DNA of 64,000 nucleotides from positions 1 through 64,000 of the forward strand of contig NZ_JAFBEV010000007.1 in NCBI RefSeq assembly GCF_016908935.1, written 5' to 3'. This document shows, one piece after another, positions 36,778 to 45,132 of this stretch. Under the pieces are notes generated by a model, which made no database searches, was not told the origin of the DNA, and was given only the letters and a program-made list of their open reading frames with translations. The position numbers and the translations under genes were made by a program. Source of the stretch: Sporolactobacillus spathodeae (lineage in GTDB: Bacteria; Bacillota; Bacilli; Bacillales; Sporolactobacillaceae). Within the stretch, counting starts at the first letter, position 1. Each line of letters begins with the position of its first letter.

Positions 36778-38457
36778 TTAATGTCTCTGTTCGCGTTCAA
36801 CGCTACCTGACAGAACGGATTCGGTTAAGCGACGAATCAGAGTCGGAACCTTGGTGAATGAATACGGTTTATAGACACGCTCCATCCATGTATGTGCCCG
36901 CTTACCGTAGACACCGATGTCGAGACAAGGAATGTTCAGCTGTCGAATCGCATCAAGCGGAATCCCGTATATCCTGCCCCATCCAGGGAAGTTAGCCAAA
37001 ATTGCTTCGGTTTCATCGGCGGTCTCGCTGATCGACAAATAACTGCTGTCCGCCAGATAAGGGAAAAAGCGTTTCTTCGCGAATTGTTCCCCAAATTCCG
37101 GAGCTGCTTCTGCCAGCACTTGATCGAGAATCTCGTCGCAGCGTTTCTCAGTCGGCACATCTTTCCGCAAAAAATTATGTGGACAATAGGGCGGAGCAAA
37201 AAAGACAATGACCTTTTGTCGCTTGTCACCCATCGCCGCTTCGAGTGCTTCAATAATCCGAAAACTGCGCTGACGGAAATCCTCATTGTCATGGCCACGA
37301 ATCGCGTCTTCTGTCAGCGTCTCGATATCAATTCCCACCCGTTTTGCCTCAGCAGCCATTTCTGAGAAAGTTTGAACCGGCGTCGTCCAATCGGGCGCGC
37401 TTCCCAGCAGTCCGCAATTGGCTGCAAATACTTGATACTGTGCTTTCAAATAATCTGCCAATTCCGCGCAGGCCTTCTCAGCCACATGCTTCAGTTGGCT
37501 GAGCACTTCCTCCGGCGCGCGCTCATACAGAAAATAATTAAAATACAAGTGAGCAGCGCCCGCCGTCTGCACATTATAAAAAGCTTTGCGATCACGCTGA
37601 TACAGGCAGGATGCCGGAAGAATCACTTCATCAGCTATCTTTTCAGCGTAGGTCATATTATTATTAAGTGCTTCGTTGATTCGGCTCGCTATCAGCGTCG
37701 GATCGATGCCGTTCAGCGTCTCGCCAACATGCGTTTCTCGCCCTCTGATAAAGAAGCAACCCAACAGTTTTCCAGCTGCTCCGGTATAAATATAGCGTTT
37801 GGTATCGCCTTTATAGAGTGGGCTGACAAAATCCGTATTCAGCGCAAGTTGAAACTCAAGATGCTGCTCACTTTTTAAACGAATCAACTCGTCGACGGCA
37901 TCGATCACACCACGATGATCATTTTCTTCGACTGGATTGAACATCACAAGCAGATTGCCGTTTAACAACTGACGGTGCTGCGAATAATACAGCAAATTAG
38001 CTAAATGGACGGCATCGCCGCTTTTCATGTCTAACGCACCGCGGCCAAACAGCCAGTCTCCGGACTGTGCGTCATTGCGAACATCCTGATCTTTTTCATA
38101 GGACGCGAAATAGTCACGAAGTGCGTCCGGATCAAGTGCTTGATGCTCAAGAGGCCCAAAGTCATCAATACCGACCGTATCGATATGGCCGTGATAGATG
38201 ATTGTTTTAGTTGTCGCTACATCGCTTTTCAGTAAGGCAAAAACATTCTTACGACCGAGTGCATCGTGGTTGAGCGCTATTGTCCACACTTGGTCGGGGT
38301 GCTGTTTGAAATAAGGAAAGGAGCGAATAATCGTTTCAAGCCGTTCCGCAATCTGGACTTCACCCTCTGTGCCGTTGACGCTCTTCACAGAAACCAAGTC
38401 ACGTGTCAGCCATTCAACCTGTTCTTCAAGCGGAAGCTCTTTTATCTGATCATACAT
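36778..38457 (-). CDS. rocB: RocB-like M20-family hydrolase
   Basis: The 559-residue protein resembles B. subtilis RocB, encoded in the arginine-utilisation regulon; its chemistry in the family is not settled. M20-type zinc-binding features are present: YHGHIDTVGIDDF near residue 87, the GALDMKSG block near 145, and PVEENDHRG near 175. It is longer than ordinary M20 peptidases. The ATG at 38457 follows AGAGGAG. It begins 23 bp after the deiminase-fold gene and is followed by the class III aminotransferase, all on the minus strand. A carbamoyl- or acyl-ornithine hydrolase role is inference. Confidence 0.85.
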   Translation of the reverse strand: MYDQIKELPLEEQVEWLTRDLVSVKSVNGTEGEVQIAERLETIIRSFPYFKQHPDQVWTIALNHDALGRKNVFALLKSDVATTKTIIYHGHIDTVGIDDFGPLEHQALDPDALRDYFASYEKDQDVRNDAQSGDWLFGRGALDMKSGDAVHLANLLYYSQHRQLLNGNLLVMFNPVEENDHRGVIDAVDELIRLKSEQHLEFQLALNTDFVSPLYKGDTKRYIYTGAAGKLLGCFFIRGRETHVGETLNGIDPTLIASRINEALNNNMTYAEKIADEVILPASCLYQRDRKAFYNVQTAGAAHLYFNYFLYERAPEEVLSQLKHVAEKACAELADYLKAQYQVFAANCGLLGSAPDWTTPVQTFSEMAAEAKRVGIDIETLTEDAIRGHDNEDFRQRSFRIIEALEAAMGDKRQKVIVFFAPPYCPHNFLRKDVPTEKRCDEILDQVLAEAAPEFGEQFAKKRFFPYLADSSYLSISETADETEAILANFPGWGRIYGIPLDAIRQLNIPCLDIGVYGKRAHTWMERVYKPYSFTKVPTLIRRLTESVLSGSVEREQRH

Positions 38458-38480
38458 CGGCGTTTTCTCCTCTTTTCCAA

Positions 38481-39503
38481 TCAATCCGTCAGTCTGTCTC
38501 TTTGCAACACAAGCGACGAGCAATGGATACCGCCACCCATTTTATTCAATTCGTCAACCGGAATCGCAAGCACAGCAACACCGGCCTTTTGCAATGTTTC
38601 AATCGTCCGTTCACCCTTTGACGTAAATAAAACTTTGCCTGGTTCCAGGCAGAGTAGGTTAGTCGTCATTGGCGGATCAAGCGGATCCGTGTAGATCAGC
38701 TGAACCCCGTGGTCCTCCAAATATTGCAGGAACCAGTGCGGCAAATTCGTCGGATCGACCAATGCTTTATCCCTGTCGACCATATTAAATACTTCGTCGA
38801 GATGGATCATGCTGGACGGTAGATCAACAACAAGCAATTCCATGCCCTGCCACGATAAAATAGCGCGCAGCTGTTCAATTCCCGCATCGTTCACACGAAC
38901 GGAGCGACCGACAATCGCTGTTTTCGGATCGAAAACCATGAAACTGCCGCCTTCCACAAAGCCGTTGCCTTGGATCGAAGCAAGCACTGGCATGCCGATT
39001 TTCGCCGCTGTTTTCAATGTGCGAAGCGTTTCGCCATACCTGAATTGAAACGCAAACCGGGCCAGAATCAGGCCGCCAGGAATGACCATACCGACGTCAC
39101 GGGCAAACAAATTATTGGTGAGGAATTGTCCGTCATCAACCATCGGAATCACTTCCACACCTTCTTTTCTCAGCACCGCTGTCATGCCATCATGCTGTTC
39201 TTGCATTTTGGCAAGATCGAGTGGATCCTTGCTTAGGCAATAGCTGACAATTGAGCCGTTCTTGTCGCGAAGAATCCGCGCATGGGCACCCGGCTCATAT
39301 GTTGCTTTATTCAGCGCCAGCACTTCGTCACCAGGGCGGTGAACAAATACTTTTCGGACTTTACCGACCGCGTTGGTATTGCCCCAATCGCTAGCCCAGT
39401 ATTTTTCAAGAAGCGATGGGGCTTCAAAAGAAGCCTTGACCAAATTTTCATCCAAAAACTTATGTAAGACGGACACACCAATCACCTCTGTCTGATTTTG
39501 CAA
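38481..39503 (-). CDS. Arginine deiminase / amidinotransferase-fold hydrolase
   Basis: The 340-residue protein belongs to the guanidino-group-modifying superfamily (arginine deiminase, DDAH, amidinotransferase). Features include FARDVGMVIPGG, the EGGSFM block near residue 170, HLDEVFNM with the catalytic His near 225, and GGGIHCSSL near residue 325 with the nucleophilic Cys. It is shorter than classic ArcA (~410 residues). The TTG at 39503 follows GGAGG at nine bases. It opens a three-gene minus-strand cassette, divergent from an amidohydrolase. Arginine or an arginine derivative is the likely substrate. Confidence 0.82.
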   Translation of the reverse strand: MQNQTEVIGVSVLHKFLDENLVKASFEAPSLLEKYWASDWGNTNAVGKVRKVFVHRPGDEVLALNKATYEPGAHARILRDKNGSIVSYCLSKDPLDLAKMQEQHDGMTAVLRKEGVEVIPMVDDGQFLTNNLFARDVGMVIPGGLILARFAFQFRYGETLRTLKTAAKIGMPVLASIQGNGFVEGGSFMVFDPKTAIVGRSVRVNDAGIEQLRAILSWQGMELLVVDLPSSMIHLDEVFNMVDRDKALVDPTNLPHWFLQYLEDHGVQLIYTDPLDPPMTTNLLCLEPGKVLFTSKGERTIETLQKAGVAVLAIPVDELNKMGGGIHCSSLVLQRDRLTD

Positions 39504-39749
39504 GGAGCTTTTCCTCCGCTTTATACCCCTCTATCATAATATATATTTGATTCGCTGAGTCCTTAATTTTTTCTTAATCCCGAAATTTCAGCATTTTTTG
39601 GAAAACACGCTGCCGAACTTGCTTGGCGTCTCTGTGCAAGTCTATTCTTTACTTGTCGCTTCAGGGGCTCACTATTCATTTCAATTTTTAACGCGATTTT
39701 GATTTTTCCAAAATTAATTGACAGATGTTCCGACACAATTAACTTATCG

Positions 39750-39764
39750 GTCAGATCATCTGAC
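39750..39764. promoter_or_regulatory. Candidate GntR-type operator in the divergent intergenic region
   Basis: GTCAGAT-C-ATCTGAC is a perfect 7-bp palindrome with a 1-nt centre. Its form resembles operators of the FadR/GntR group. It lies between the deiminase cassette (minus) and the amidohydrolase promoter (plus), six bases upstream of the latter's -35 region. Confidence 0.6.
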
Positions 39765-39771
39765 ATATGAA

Positions 39772-39800
39772 TTGACGTGTCGTTAATTTCCGGCTAAGAT
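39772..39800 (+). promoter_or_regulatory. Sigma-A promoter of the amidohydrolase gene
   Basis: -35 TTGACG (39772-39777) and -10 TAAGAT (39795-39800) are separated by 17 bp and lie ~30 bp upstream of the purine aptamer. Confidence 0.75.
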
Positions 39801-39826
39801 ATTTCTTGTAAACTTCATCCTTTCTG

Positions 39827-39896
39827 TTTTCGTATATCCTTAATCTTACGGTTTAGGGTCTCTACTGAATAACCGTAATTGACTGTGAAATATGCG
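39827..39896 (+). promoter_or_regulatory. Purine riboswitch, guanine-type, upstream of the amidohydrolase gene
   Basis: The RNA matches the purine aptamer of B. subtilis pbuE: CGTATAT for P1, CCTTAA/TTTAGG for P2, ACGG in L2, GTCTCTAC as J2/3, and ACCGTAA in L3. The base that decides ligand (position 74) is C in GACTG, which fits guanine-type rather than adenine-type recognition. P1 is imperfect. A terminator begins inside J3/1-P1, so ligand binding should disrupt it (an ON switch). Confidence 0.82.
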
Positions 39897-39921
39897 TGCA
39901 TATTTTCACAGTCCTTTTTTT
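39881..39921 (+). terminator. Riboswitch-controlled terminator
   Basis: GACTGTGAAATATGC and GCATATTTTCACAGTC arms are almost perfectly complementary and followed by seven T residues. The 5' arm is the J3/1-P1 strand of the purine aptamer, making the two structures mutually exclusive. Confidence 0.92.
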
Positions 39922-39976
39922 ATTTATTTTAAAGTACACGTTTTTTCGTCGTTCTAAGTGCTGGGGAGGGATTTCA

Positions 39977-41314
39977 TTGTCAACCTTATTAATTAAGGAC
40001 GCCGAGATTGTCACGATGAATGCAAAAGAAGAAATTATCACCGGGGATCTGTTGATTCAAGGGGACCGGATCGTCTCTTGCGGTCCTTCCATTGAACCGC
40101 ATGCCGCCGACCGGGTTTTAGACGGACGCGGACGGATTGTCATTCCTGGATTTATTCAAACGCATATTCACCTCTGCCAGACATTGTTTCGCGGACGAGC
40201 AGATGACTTGCAGTTAATGGACTGGCTACGCAAGCGGATTTGGCCACTTGAAGCCGCTCACGATAAAGAATCGATCTATCTCTCAGCGATGCTCGGGATC
40301 GGCGAACTGATTGCCGGTGGTTCTACAACGATTGTCGACATGGAAACGGTGCACCATACCAATGAAGCCTTCGAAGCTATCGCCGCAAGTGGCATCCGCG
40401 CTTTGTCCGGTAAGGTTATGATGGACAAAGGCGAAGATGTGCCCGCGGGTCTAAGCGAGCGCACCGAGGATTCGCTCAGAGAAAGTGTCGATCTGCTCGA
40501 AAAATGGAACGGATTTGACGGTGGCCGGATCCGCTATGCCTTTGCCCCGCGTTTCGTGATCTCCTGCACGGAAAAATTGCTCACCGAAGTCCGTGACCTA
40601 GCCGAGCATTACGATACGTTCATTCACACGCACGCTTCAGAGAACCAAGGCGAAATCGCGATTGTTGCGCAGCAGACAGGTATGCGCAACATCGCTTATC
40701 TAGATCACATCGGGCTGGCGAGCAAACGGCTGATTCTCGCTCATTGCATTTGGCTGAGTGACGCGGAAAAAGCGATTATTCGTGATCGCGGCGTCCATGT
40801 CAGCCATTGTCCAGGATCGAACCTAAAGCTTGCTTCCGGCAGAGCAGCTGTTCCGCAGATGGCCAACATGGGCATCAACCTTGGGCTTGGCGCAGACGGC
40901 GCCCCATGCAATAATAATCTCGATATGTTTCAGGAGATGCGTCTCGCCGCGCTTATCCATAAACCATCAAACGGACCGACGGCAATGGATGCCCATCACG
41001 TATTCCGCATGGCAACGATTGACGGCGCGAAGGCCGTCGGTATGGAAAAAGAAATCGGTAGTCTTGAGCCCGGTAAAAAAGCAGATTTAGCGATTCTCAA
41101 TTTGAATCATTTTCACGCTCTGCCCTATTCAGGCGTCGATCCAATTTCCCGAATTGTTTATTCAGCCATTTGCAGCGATGTAGAGACAACAATCATTGAC
41201 GGACATCTCGTTATGGAAAACCGTCAAATGCGAACGATTGATCAAGAACTTGTCCTCCGCGAAGCGGAAACAGCGATCAAACGACTGGTGCAACGTGCCG
41301 GCTTGGCGAACTGA
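39977..41314 (+). CDS. Amidohydrolase of the guanine/8-oxoguanine deaminase - TrzN group
   Basis: The 445-residue metal-dependent hydrolase has the HxH motif in QTHIHLCQTLFRG near residue 59, a downstream His in HTHASENQG, HCIWLSDAE, and LGADGAPCNNN carrying the metal Asp. This LCQTLFRG pattern is shared by 8-oxoguanine deaminases, S-adenosylhomocysteine deaminases and s-triazine hydrolases. The TTG at 39977 was chosen because GGGAGGGA lies upstream and the protein then starts as the family does. Control by a guanine-type riboswitch points to a purine substrate. It stands alone on the plus strand. Confidence 0.85.
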   Translation: MSTLLIKDAEIVTMNAKEEIITGDLLIQGDRIVSCGPSIEPHAADRVLDGRGRIVIPGFIQTHIHLCQTLFRGRADDLQLMDWLRKRIWPLEAAHDKESIYLSAMLGIGELIAGGSTTIVDMETVHHTNEAFEAIAASGIRALSGKVMMDKGEDVPAGLSERTEDSLRESVDLLEKWNGFDGGRIRYAFAPRFVISCTEKLLTEVRDLAEHYDTFIHTHASENQGEIAIVAQQTGMRNIAYLDHIGLASKRLILAHCIWLSDAEKAIIRDRGVHVSHCPGSNLKLASGRAAVPQMANMGINLGLGADGAPCNNNLDMFQEMRLAALIHKPSNGPTAMDAHHVFRMATIDGAKAVGMEKEIGSLEPGKKADLAILNLNHFHALPYSGVDPISRIVYSAICSDVETTIIDGHLVMENRQMRTIDQELVLREAETAIKRLVQRAGLAN

Positions 41315-41473
41315 GCACGATATGGTCCACCGTTTAACCAAATAAAGATAAAACGATGTCTCAAAGTTGCTAAATTGGCCTTTGAGACATTTTGCATGTA
41401 AGATTTGCATTTTATCGTTGCTTGCTTTATAAAAGGAAAGGTTATGTTTCAATTTCGCATTGTTTTTTTGATC

Positions 41474-41580
41474 AGAAAAACTTGGCATAGCCAAGTTCTT
41501 TTTCAACAATTGCGCTTCGGCTGCTCGCTTGCCGCGGCGCCGCGCGTCTCCTCAGACAAGCTGGCTTTAGCAAAGCCAAG
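41474..41580 (+). repeat. Dispersed intergenic repeat, copy 6 (3'-truncated)
   Basis: Begins with AACTTGGCATAGCCAAGTTC, ACAATTGCGCTTCGGCTGC, and GCCGCGGCGCCGCGCGTCTCC and then ends at CAGACAAGCTGG, before the second half of the palindrome. Confidence 0.85.
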
Positions 41581-41606
41581 GAAAATTAAAAGATAGGTGG
41601 AAAGAA

Positions 41607-41870
41607 GTGGAACACATGGCAGAAGGCATGGGGCTGATACTCATCGAACTTTGCGCGTACAATCGGCTCAAAGAATCGGATTTGGCGGATCTCACAGCCT
41701 ATCCCGAAGTGGGCATCATGAGTTGTGAATGTTTAAATGTCTGTGGTATGTGCAGCATGCGTCCATTTGCCATGGTCAATGGACAGCGCGTCTTCGCGGA
41801 GACCCCCGAAGCCTGCACGGCAAAAATCAAGGCAAAAGTCATTCAGGAACTGAAACAATTGTCAGAATAA
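41607..41870 (+). CDS. yuzB: YuzB-like DUF1450 protein
   Basis: The 87-residue protein belongs to the small DUF1450 family known from Bacillales. It has four Cys, two of them close together in CECLNVCGMC, hinting at a metal or thioredoxin-like site in this family. No membrane segment is present. The GTG at 41607 is preceded by AGGTGG. Function is unknown. A truncated repeat copy directly precedes it, so any promoter must sit in or just after the repeat. Confidence 0.85.
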   Translation: MEHMAEGMGLILIELCAYNRLKESDLADLTAYPEVGIMSCECLNVCGMCSMRPFAMVNGQRVFAETPEACTAKIKAKVIQELKQLSE

Positions 41871-41949
41871 CAGATGAGTCGCGAATTGGATAACCTAGGA
41901 GTTCCTGACCCCATCATGAATCTCTCTCCATGATTCTTCAACAAGGCTC

Positions 41950-42990
41950 TTATAAAAACTTGACGCATGTCGGACTCGGTAGCAAGAGTTCCGACTTCGA
42001 TGCAGACAATTTTCCCGTCTCCGTATCACGCTGAAAAAGAACTAGGTTGCCGGATTCCTGATTGGCAACGACCAGCAGGTGCCCGGACGGATCCAGTTCA
42101 AAATCTCTCGGCCAGCTGCCACCCGCGGAGGCATGAGAAACGAGCGCCAAGCGCCCATCCGCTGAATTTACTCGATAGATGCCGATACTATCATGACCGC
42201 GATTGGATACATAGACATATCGCCCATCTGGAGAAATTTTTATCGCGCCGCCTTGGTTATGCCCTAAAAAAGCGCCCGGAAGTGAGCGAAGCGTCTGCAA
42301 AATTGCAAAACGTCCATCACGCGCTTCGTAGCTGAGGACAAAAATTTCCGAACTCAATTCGGATTGCACATAGGCAACCGGCTTCGTGGGATGAAAAATT
42401 AAATGGCGCGGACCCGTTCCATCCGGGAAGACAAGCTCTTGCAATTGTTTCAACTGTCCCTCAAACTCAGTGTACGTTATCAGCCGATCGGTCCCCAAAT
42501 CAATGGCCACCAGATAGCGGCCATCCGGCGTATAATCTGCATAATGGACATGAGGACCCTCCTGACGCTCTAGAGCGGCGCCGCGTCCTTGATGGCGAAC
42601 CTGGCAGACTTTAGCCGCCAAAGTTCCGTTATTGTCAAGACGATACATCGTGACCGTTCCACGATGATAATTGCCAGTTACCAGTTTGTCGTTCGTCTGA
42701 TTCAATGCAAGATAGCATGGGGAGGCGCCGTCCGAAATCTTTTCAGCCGTTTTTGTTAGCTGACCGTCTGCACCAATAGTAAATGAGGCGACACCGCCCT
42801 CTTTCTCTTTTTTGGCGACTGCATAGAGCGTCCTTTTTTCCCCGCTCACTGTCAGATAGGTTGGGCTGCCGAGCGCTGCAGCGAGCTTAAGATCGCCCAA
42901 TTTCATGCTATCCGTGTCGAGTGTGAATGCATAAATGCCCTTACTGCCGTTGTTGGTGTAACAGCCTATGTATCCTGTAAAAAGCGCCAT
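41950..42990 (-). CDS. pgl: 6-phosphogluconolactonase (seven-bladed propeller type)
   Basis: The 346-residue protein is a lactonase-family beta-propeller like B. subtilis Pgl (YkgB), hydrolysing 6-phosphogluconolactone in the oxidative pentose phosphate pathway. Repeated blade motifs SPTYL, SPCYLAL, GPRHLIFHPT, and KISPDGRYVYVSNRG are visible. Start ATG at 42990 follows GGAGG; the upstream ATG at 43008 overlaps that site. Length fits. It is unrelated in fold to the DevB/SOL type. Confidence 0.88.
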   Translation of the reverse strand: MALFTGYIGCYTNNGSKGIYAFTLDTDSMKLGDLKLAAALGSPTYLTVSGEKRTLYAVAKKEKEGGVASFTIGADGQLTKTAEKISDGASPCYLALNQTNDKLVTGNYHRGTVTMYRLDNNGTLAAKVCQVRHQGRGAALERQEGPHVHYADYTPDGRYLVAIDLGTDRLITYTEFEGQLKQLQELVFPDGTGPRHLIFHPTKPVAYVQSELSSEIFVLSYEARDGRFAILQTLRSLPGAFLGHNQGGAIKISPDGRYVYVSNRGHDSIGIYRVNSADGRLALVSHASAGGSWPRDFELDPSGHLLVVANQESGNLVLFQRDTETGKLSASKSELLLPSPTCVKFL

Positions 42991-43112
42991 TTTTTCGATA
43001 TCCTCCATTGGTTCGATTTTTTCTTTAAATATGCCTGGTCCTTATTTGTATCAAATGTGCTACGGTTGCTCACGTGCCTAGGAGCACAGGGTCAAAAATC
43101 ATAGTTTTACTC

Positions 43113-43958
43113 TTAATGAAAACACTTCTTGATTTGCCAGATGATCAGCATCACTACCCATTTGGCAAAAGAAAAAATCAAAGCAATTGAAAGCAACAAC
43201 ATAAGTTCAAAATTGACACGTCCGATACCTGTAATGAGCTGTCTCCCGAGCGATGGATCGAGCGAATAGCTGAGAAAACTCGCTAGAAGGCACAGAAGAA
43301 AAAACAGGCCAGCGCCGCTCGATGCGCCTTTAATATCCTCTTGGCTCAGCGACATATGCGAAGCAATGGATACTGAAAGCCACAAAAACAGCCAATAATT
43401 CAGATCGTAAAAATTCACGGGCGAAAAAAGCGCACCCATCATGGCAATGAAAGTCTGCAGCCAGAACAACCATGAAGCAGGATTCAGAAGCGATAACGTC
43501 TGCCGAAACGCAATTAACGAACCAAAAAAGTCCCTGCTATTAGGTGGAAGTAGTAAATAGGCAGCTGCCATAATTGCCAAGCTGCCACTGAACAAAGGTG
43601 CGACACCGATAAACAGATTTCCCGTTTTTTGATAGAAACTTTCCGGATGATAGCGATGCATGACATAGCCGATTGTTCCATGGTCATCCGGCCGCTGAAA
43701 CCATTTAATGGCTGTAATCTGGTGTCTGAACAGCAGACACAGCAATGCGTGGCCGAGTTCATGAATCGGTGTGCCAATCCAAGCTGTCGCATAAATTCCT
43801 TTCATTCCGAACACCTGGATCGTCCGTGCGTTGGTTTGTTGCTCCATAGAGCCGAGAAGCAGGCCTGCAATCAGAAGACCGCCAAGAAGTGAGAAAAATT
43901 GCAGAAAGCTCAGCCAAATGATATTCAGCGCGAGGGCGATATACCATGAATGAAACAT
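43113..43958 (-). CDS. M50-like integral membrane metalloprotein
   Basis: The 281-residue protein has about six to seven hydrophobic segments. The HELGH zinc motif at residues ~66-70 (TPIHELGHALLCLLF) lies at a membrane boundary, typical of site-2-protease-like M50 enzymes; the LNP-type second motif (LNPASW) occurs near residue 155. It may be a proteolytic regulator or a non-proteolytic homologue. It begins 3 bp after the nitroreductase stop, so the two are in one transcript. Substrate unknown. Confidence 0.7.
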   Translation of the reverse strand: MFHSWYIALALNIIWLSFLQFFSLLGGLLIAGLLLGSMEQQTNARTIQVFGMKGIYATAWIGTPIHELGHALLCLLFRHQITAIKWFQRPDDHGTIGYVMHRYHPESFYQKTGNLFIGVAPLFSGSLAIMAAAYLLLPPNSRDFFGSLIAFRQTLSLLNPASWLFWLQTFIAMMGALFSPVNFYDLNYWLFLWLSVSIASHMSLSQEDIKGASSGAGLFFLLCLLASFLSYSLDPSLGRQLITGIGRVNFELMLLLSIALIFSFAKWVVMLIIWQIKKCFH

Positions 43959-43961
43959 AGC

Positions 43962-44705
43962 TTACCGTTTGCCGAGCTGCTGGTGATCAAGAAAGGGTTT
44001 CAACTGCATGCGCGCTGGTGCCTTCAGACCTCTAGCAATTTCTTCAGTCCACGTTTCGTCCCGGTTATTTCCCTGGCGTGTCTGATAATAATGGGCAACT
44101 TCCTGATCATAGGCGGAAAGCTTTTCCGCTGGGATCTGATGCTGATAGTGATTTTTGTGAAAAATTACGTCAAATGGCAGGCGCGGTTTCTTCTCAGGAT
44201 TCTGTGCTGGATAGCCGACGGCCATGCCGAAAATTGGGAACGTATGCTCTGGCAGATTGAGAATTTCTGCCGTCCGATCAATAGCGTTTTGGATGCTGCC
44301 AATATAGCAAATACCAAGTCCCATTGATTCGGCCGCAACGGCCATATTCTGCGCGGCAAATGCGGCGTCGCCAAGTGCAACAAGCAATCGCTGCGTCGTA
44401 TCCAGCGTATCAGTAGCCACCCCCATTTTTTTACCGATACATCTATTTCGGTACTGATCTGCGACAAAAACAAAGAAATAGCCGTTATGTTCCACATAAG
44501 GCGCATTATAAGCAATTGGGCGCAATTGTTTTTTTATCTCTGGATCATCGATACCAATAATGGAATATGATTGTGTAAAACTTGATGTAGATGCTGCCTG
44601 AGCGCATTGAACAAGCAAGCGAACCTGCGCTTCTGTTAGTGCCTGATCCGTAAATTCGCGAATGGAACGATGGTTGAGCAAAGTCTCGATAACTGGATAA
44701 TTCAT
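43962..44705 (-). CDS. nfsA: NfsA-type oxygen-insensitive NADPH nitroreductase
   Basis: The 247-residue FMN enzyme belongs to the NfsA/FRP group. FMN-binding features are RSIREFTDQAL near residue 13, SIIG, and the GLGICYIGSIQNA block near residue 130. It reduces nitroaromatics and quinones with NADPH. The ATG follows GGAGGTAAAAG. It is coupled to the M50-like gene downstream. B. subtilis NfrA is the likely functional counterpart. Confidence 0.88.
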   Translation of the reverse strand: MNYPVIETLLNHRSIREFTDQALTEAQVRLLVQCAQAASTSSFTQSYSIIGIDDPEIKKQLRPIAYNAPYVEHNGYFFVFVADQYRNRCIGKKMGVATDTLDTTQRLLVALGDAAFAAQNMAVAAESMGLGICYIGSIQNAIDRTAEILNLPEHTFPIFGMAVGYPAQNPEKKPRLPFDVIFHKNHYQHQIPAEKLSAYDQEVAHYYQTRQGNNRDETWTEEIARGLKAPARMQLKPFLDHQQLGKR

Positions 44706-44786
44706 CTTTTACCTCCTCGCGTCTTTCCTCCATTATAGAAGTTCAGAACAGGAACTGCACGCAGCAGGCAGCCGCTCCTGTGTATG

Positions 44787-44966
44787 AGATAAACTGGGCT
44801 ACGCCAAGTCTTTTTTTGTAAAAATTACGTTCCGGCTGCTCGCTTGCCGCGGGCGATCCGTGAGCCTCCTCAGACAAACTGGAATCTGCGGGGTCTCACT
44901 TGGCTCGCTTTTCCCGCAGGCGTCTCGCGCCTTCGCTGCATTTTTTGTGCAAAATCTTATACATTC
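44787..44966 (+). repeat. Dispersed intergenic repeat, copy 7 (full length)
   Basis: Full-length copy from GATAAACTGGGCTACGCCAAG through GCCGCGGGCGATCCGTGAGCC, GGGGTCTCACTTGGCTCGC, CCCGCAGGCGTCTCGCGCC to GTGCAAAATCTTATACATTC. A remnant hairpin CTTGACGAAGCCAAG follows at about 44990. Confidence 0.92.
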
Positions 44967-45078
44967 TTCTTATCTCTTTAGAAAAACTTGACGAAGCCAA
45001 GTTCTTAGACGACGGCTGAGTCTTAGTTTTTTCTTATACTTAATTCCCCTGAAAATTTTATACTTTCTTAACGCGTAC

Positions 45079-45111
45079 AAAAAAAAGCGGCGAAACATTC
45101 ATTTCCGCCGC
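45079..45111 (-). terminator. Terminator of ppaC
   Basis: GCGGCG and CGCCGC arms with outer extension are followed by eight T residues on the minus strand. Confidence 0.92.
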
Positions 45112-45132
45112 GTGATTATTTGTTTAAACGAA

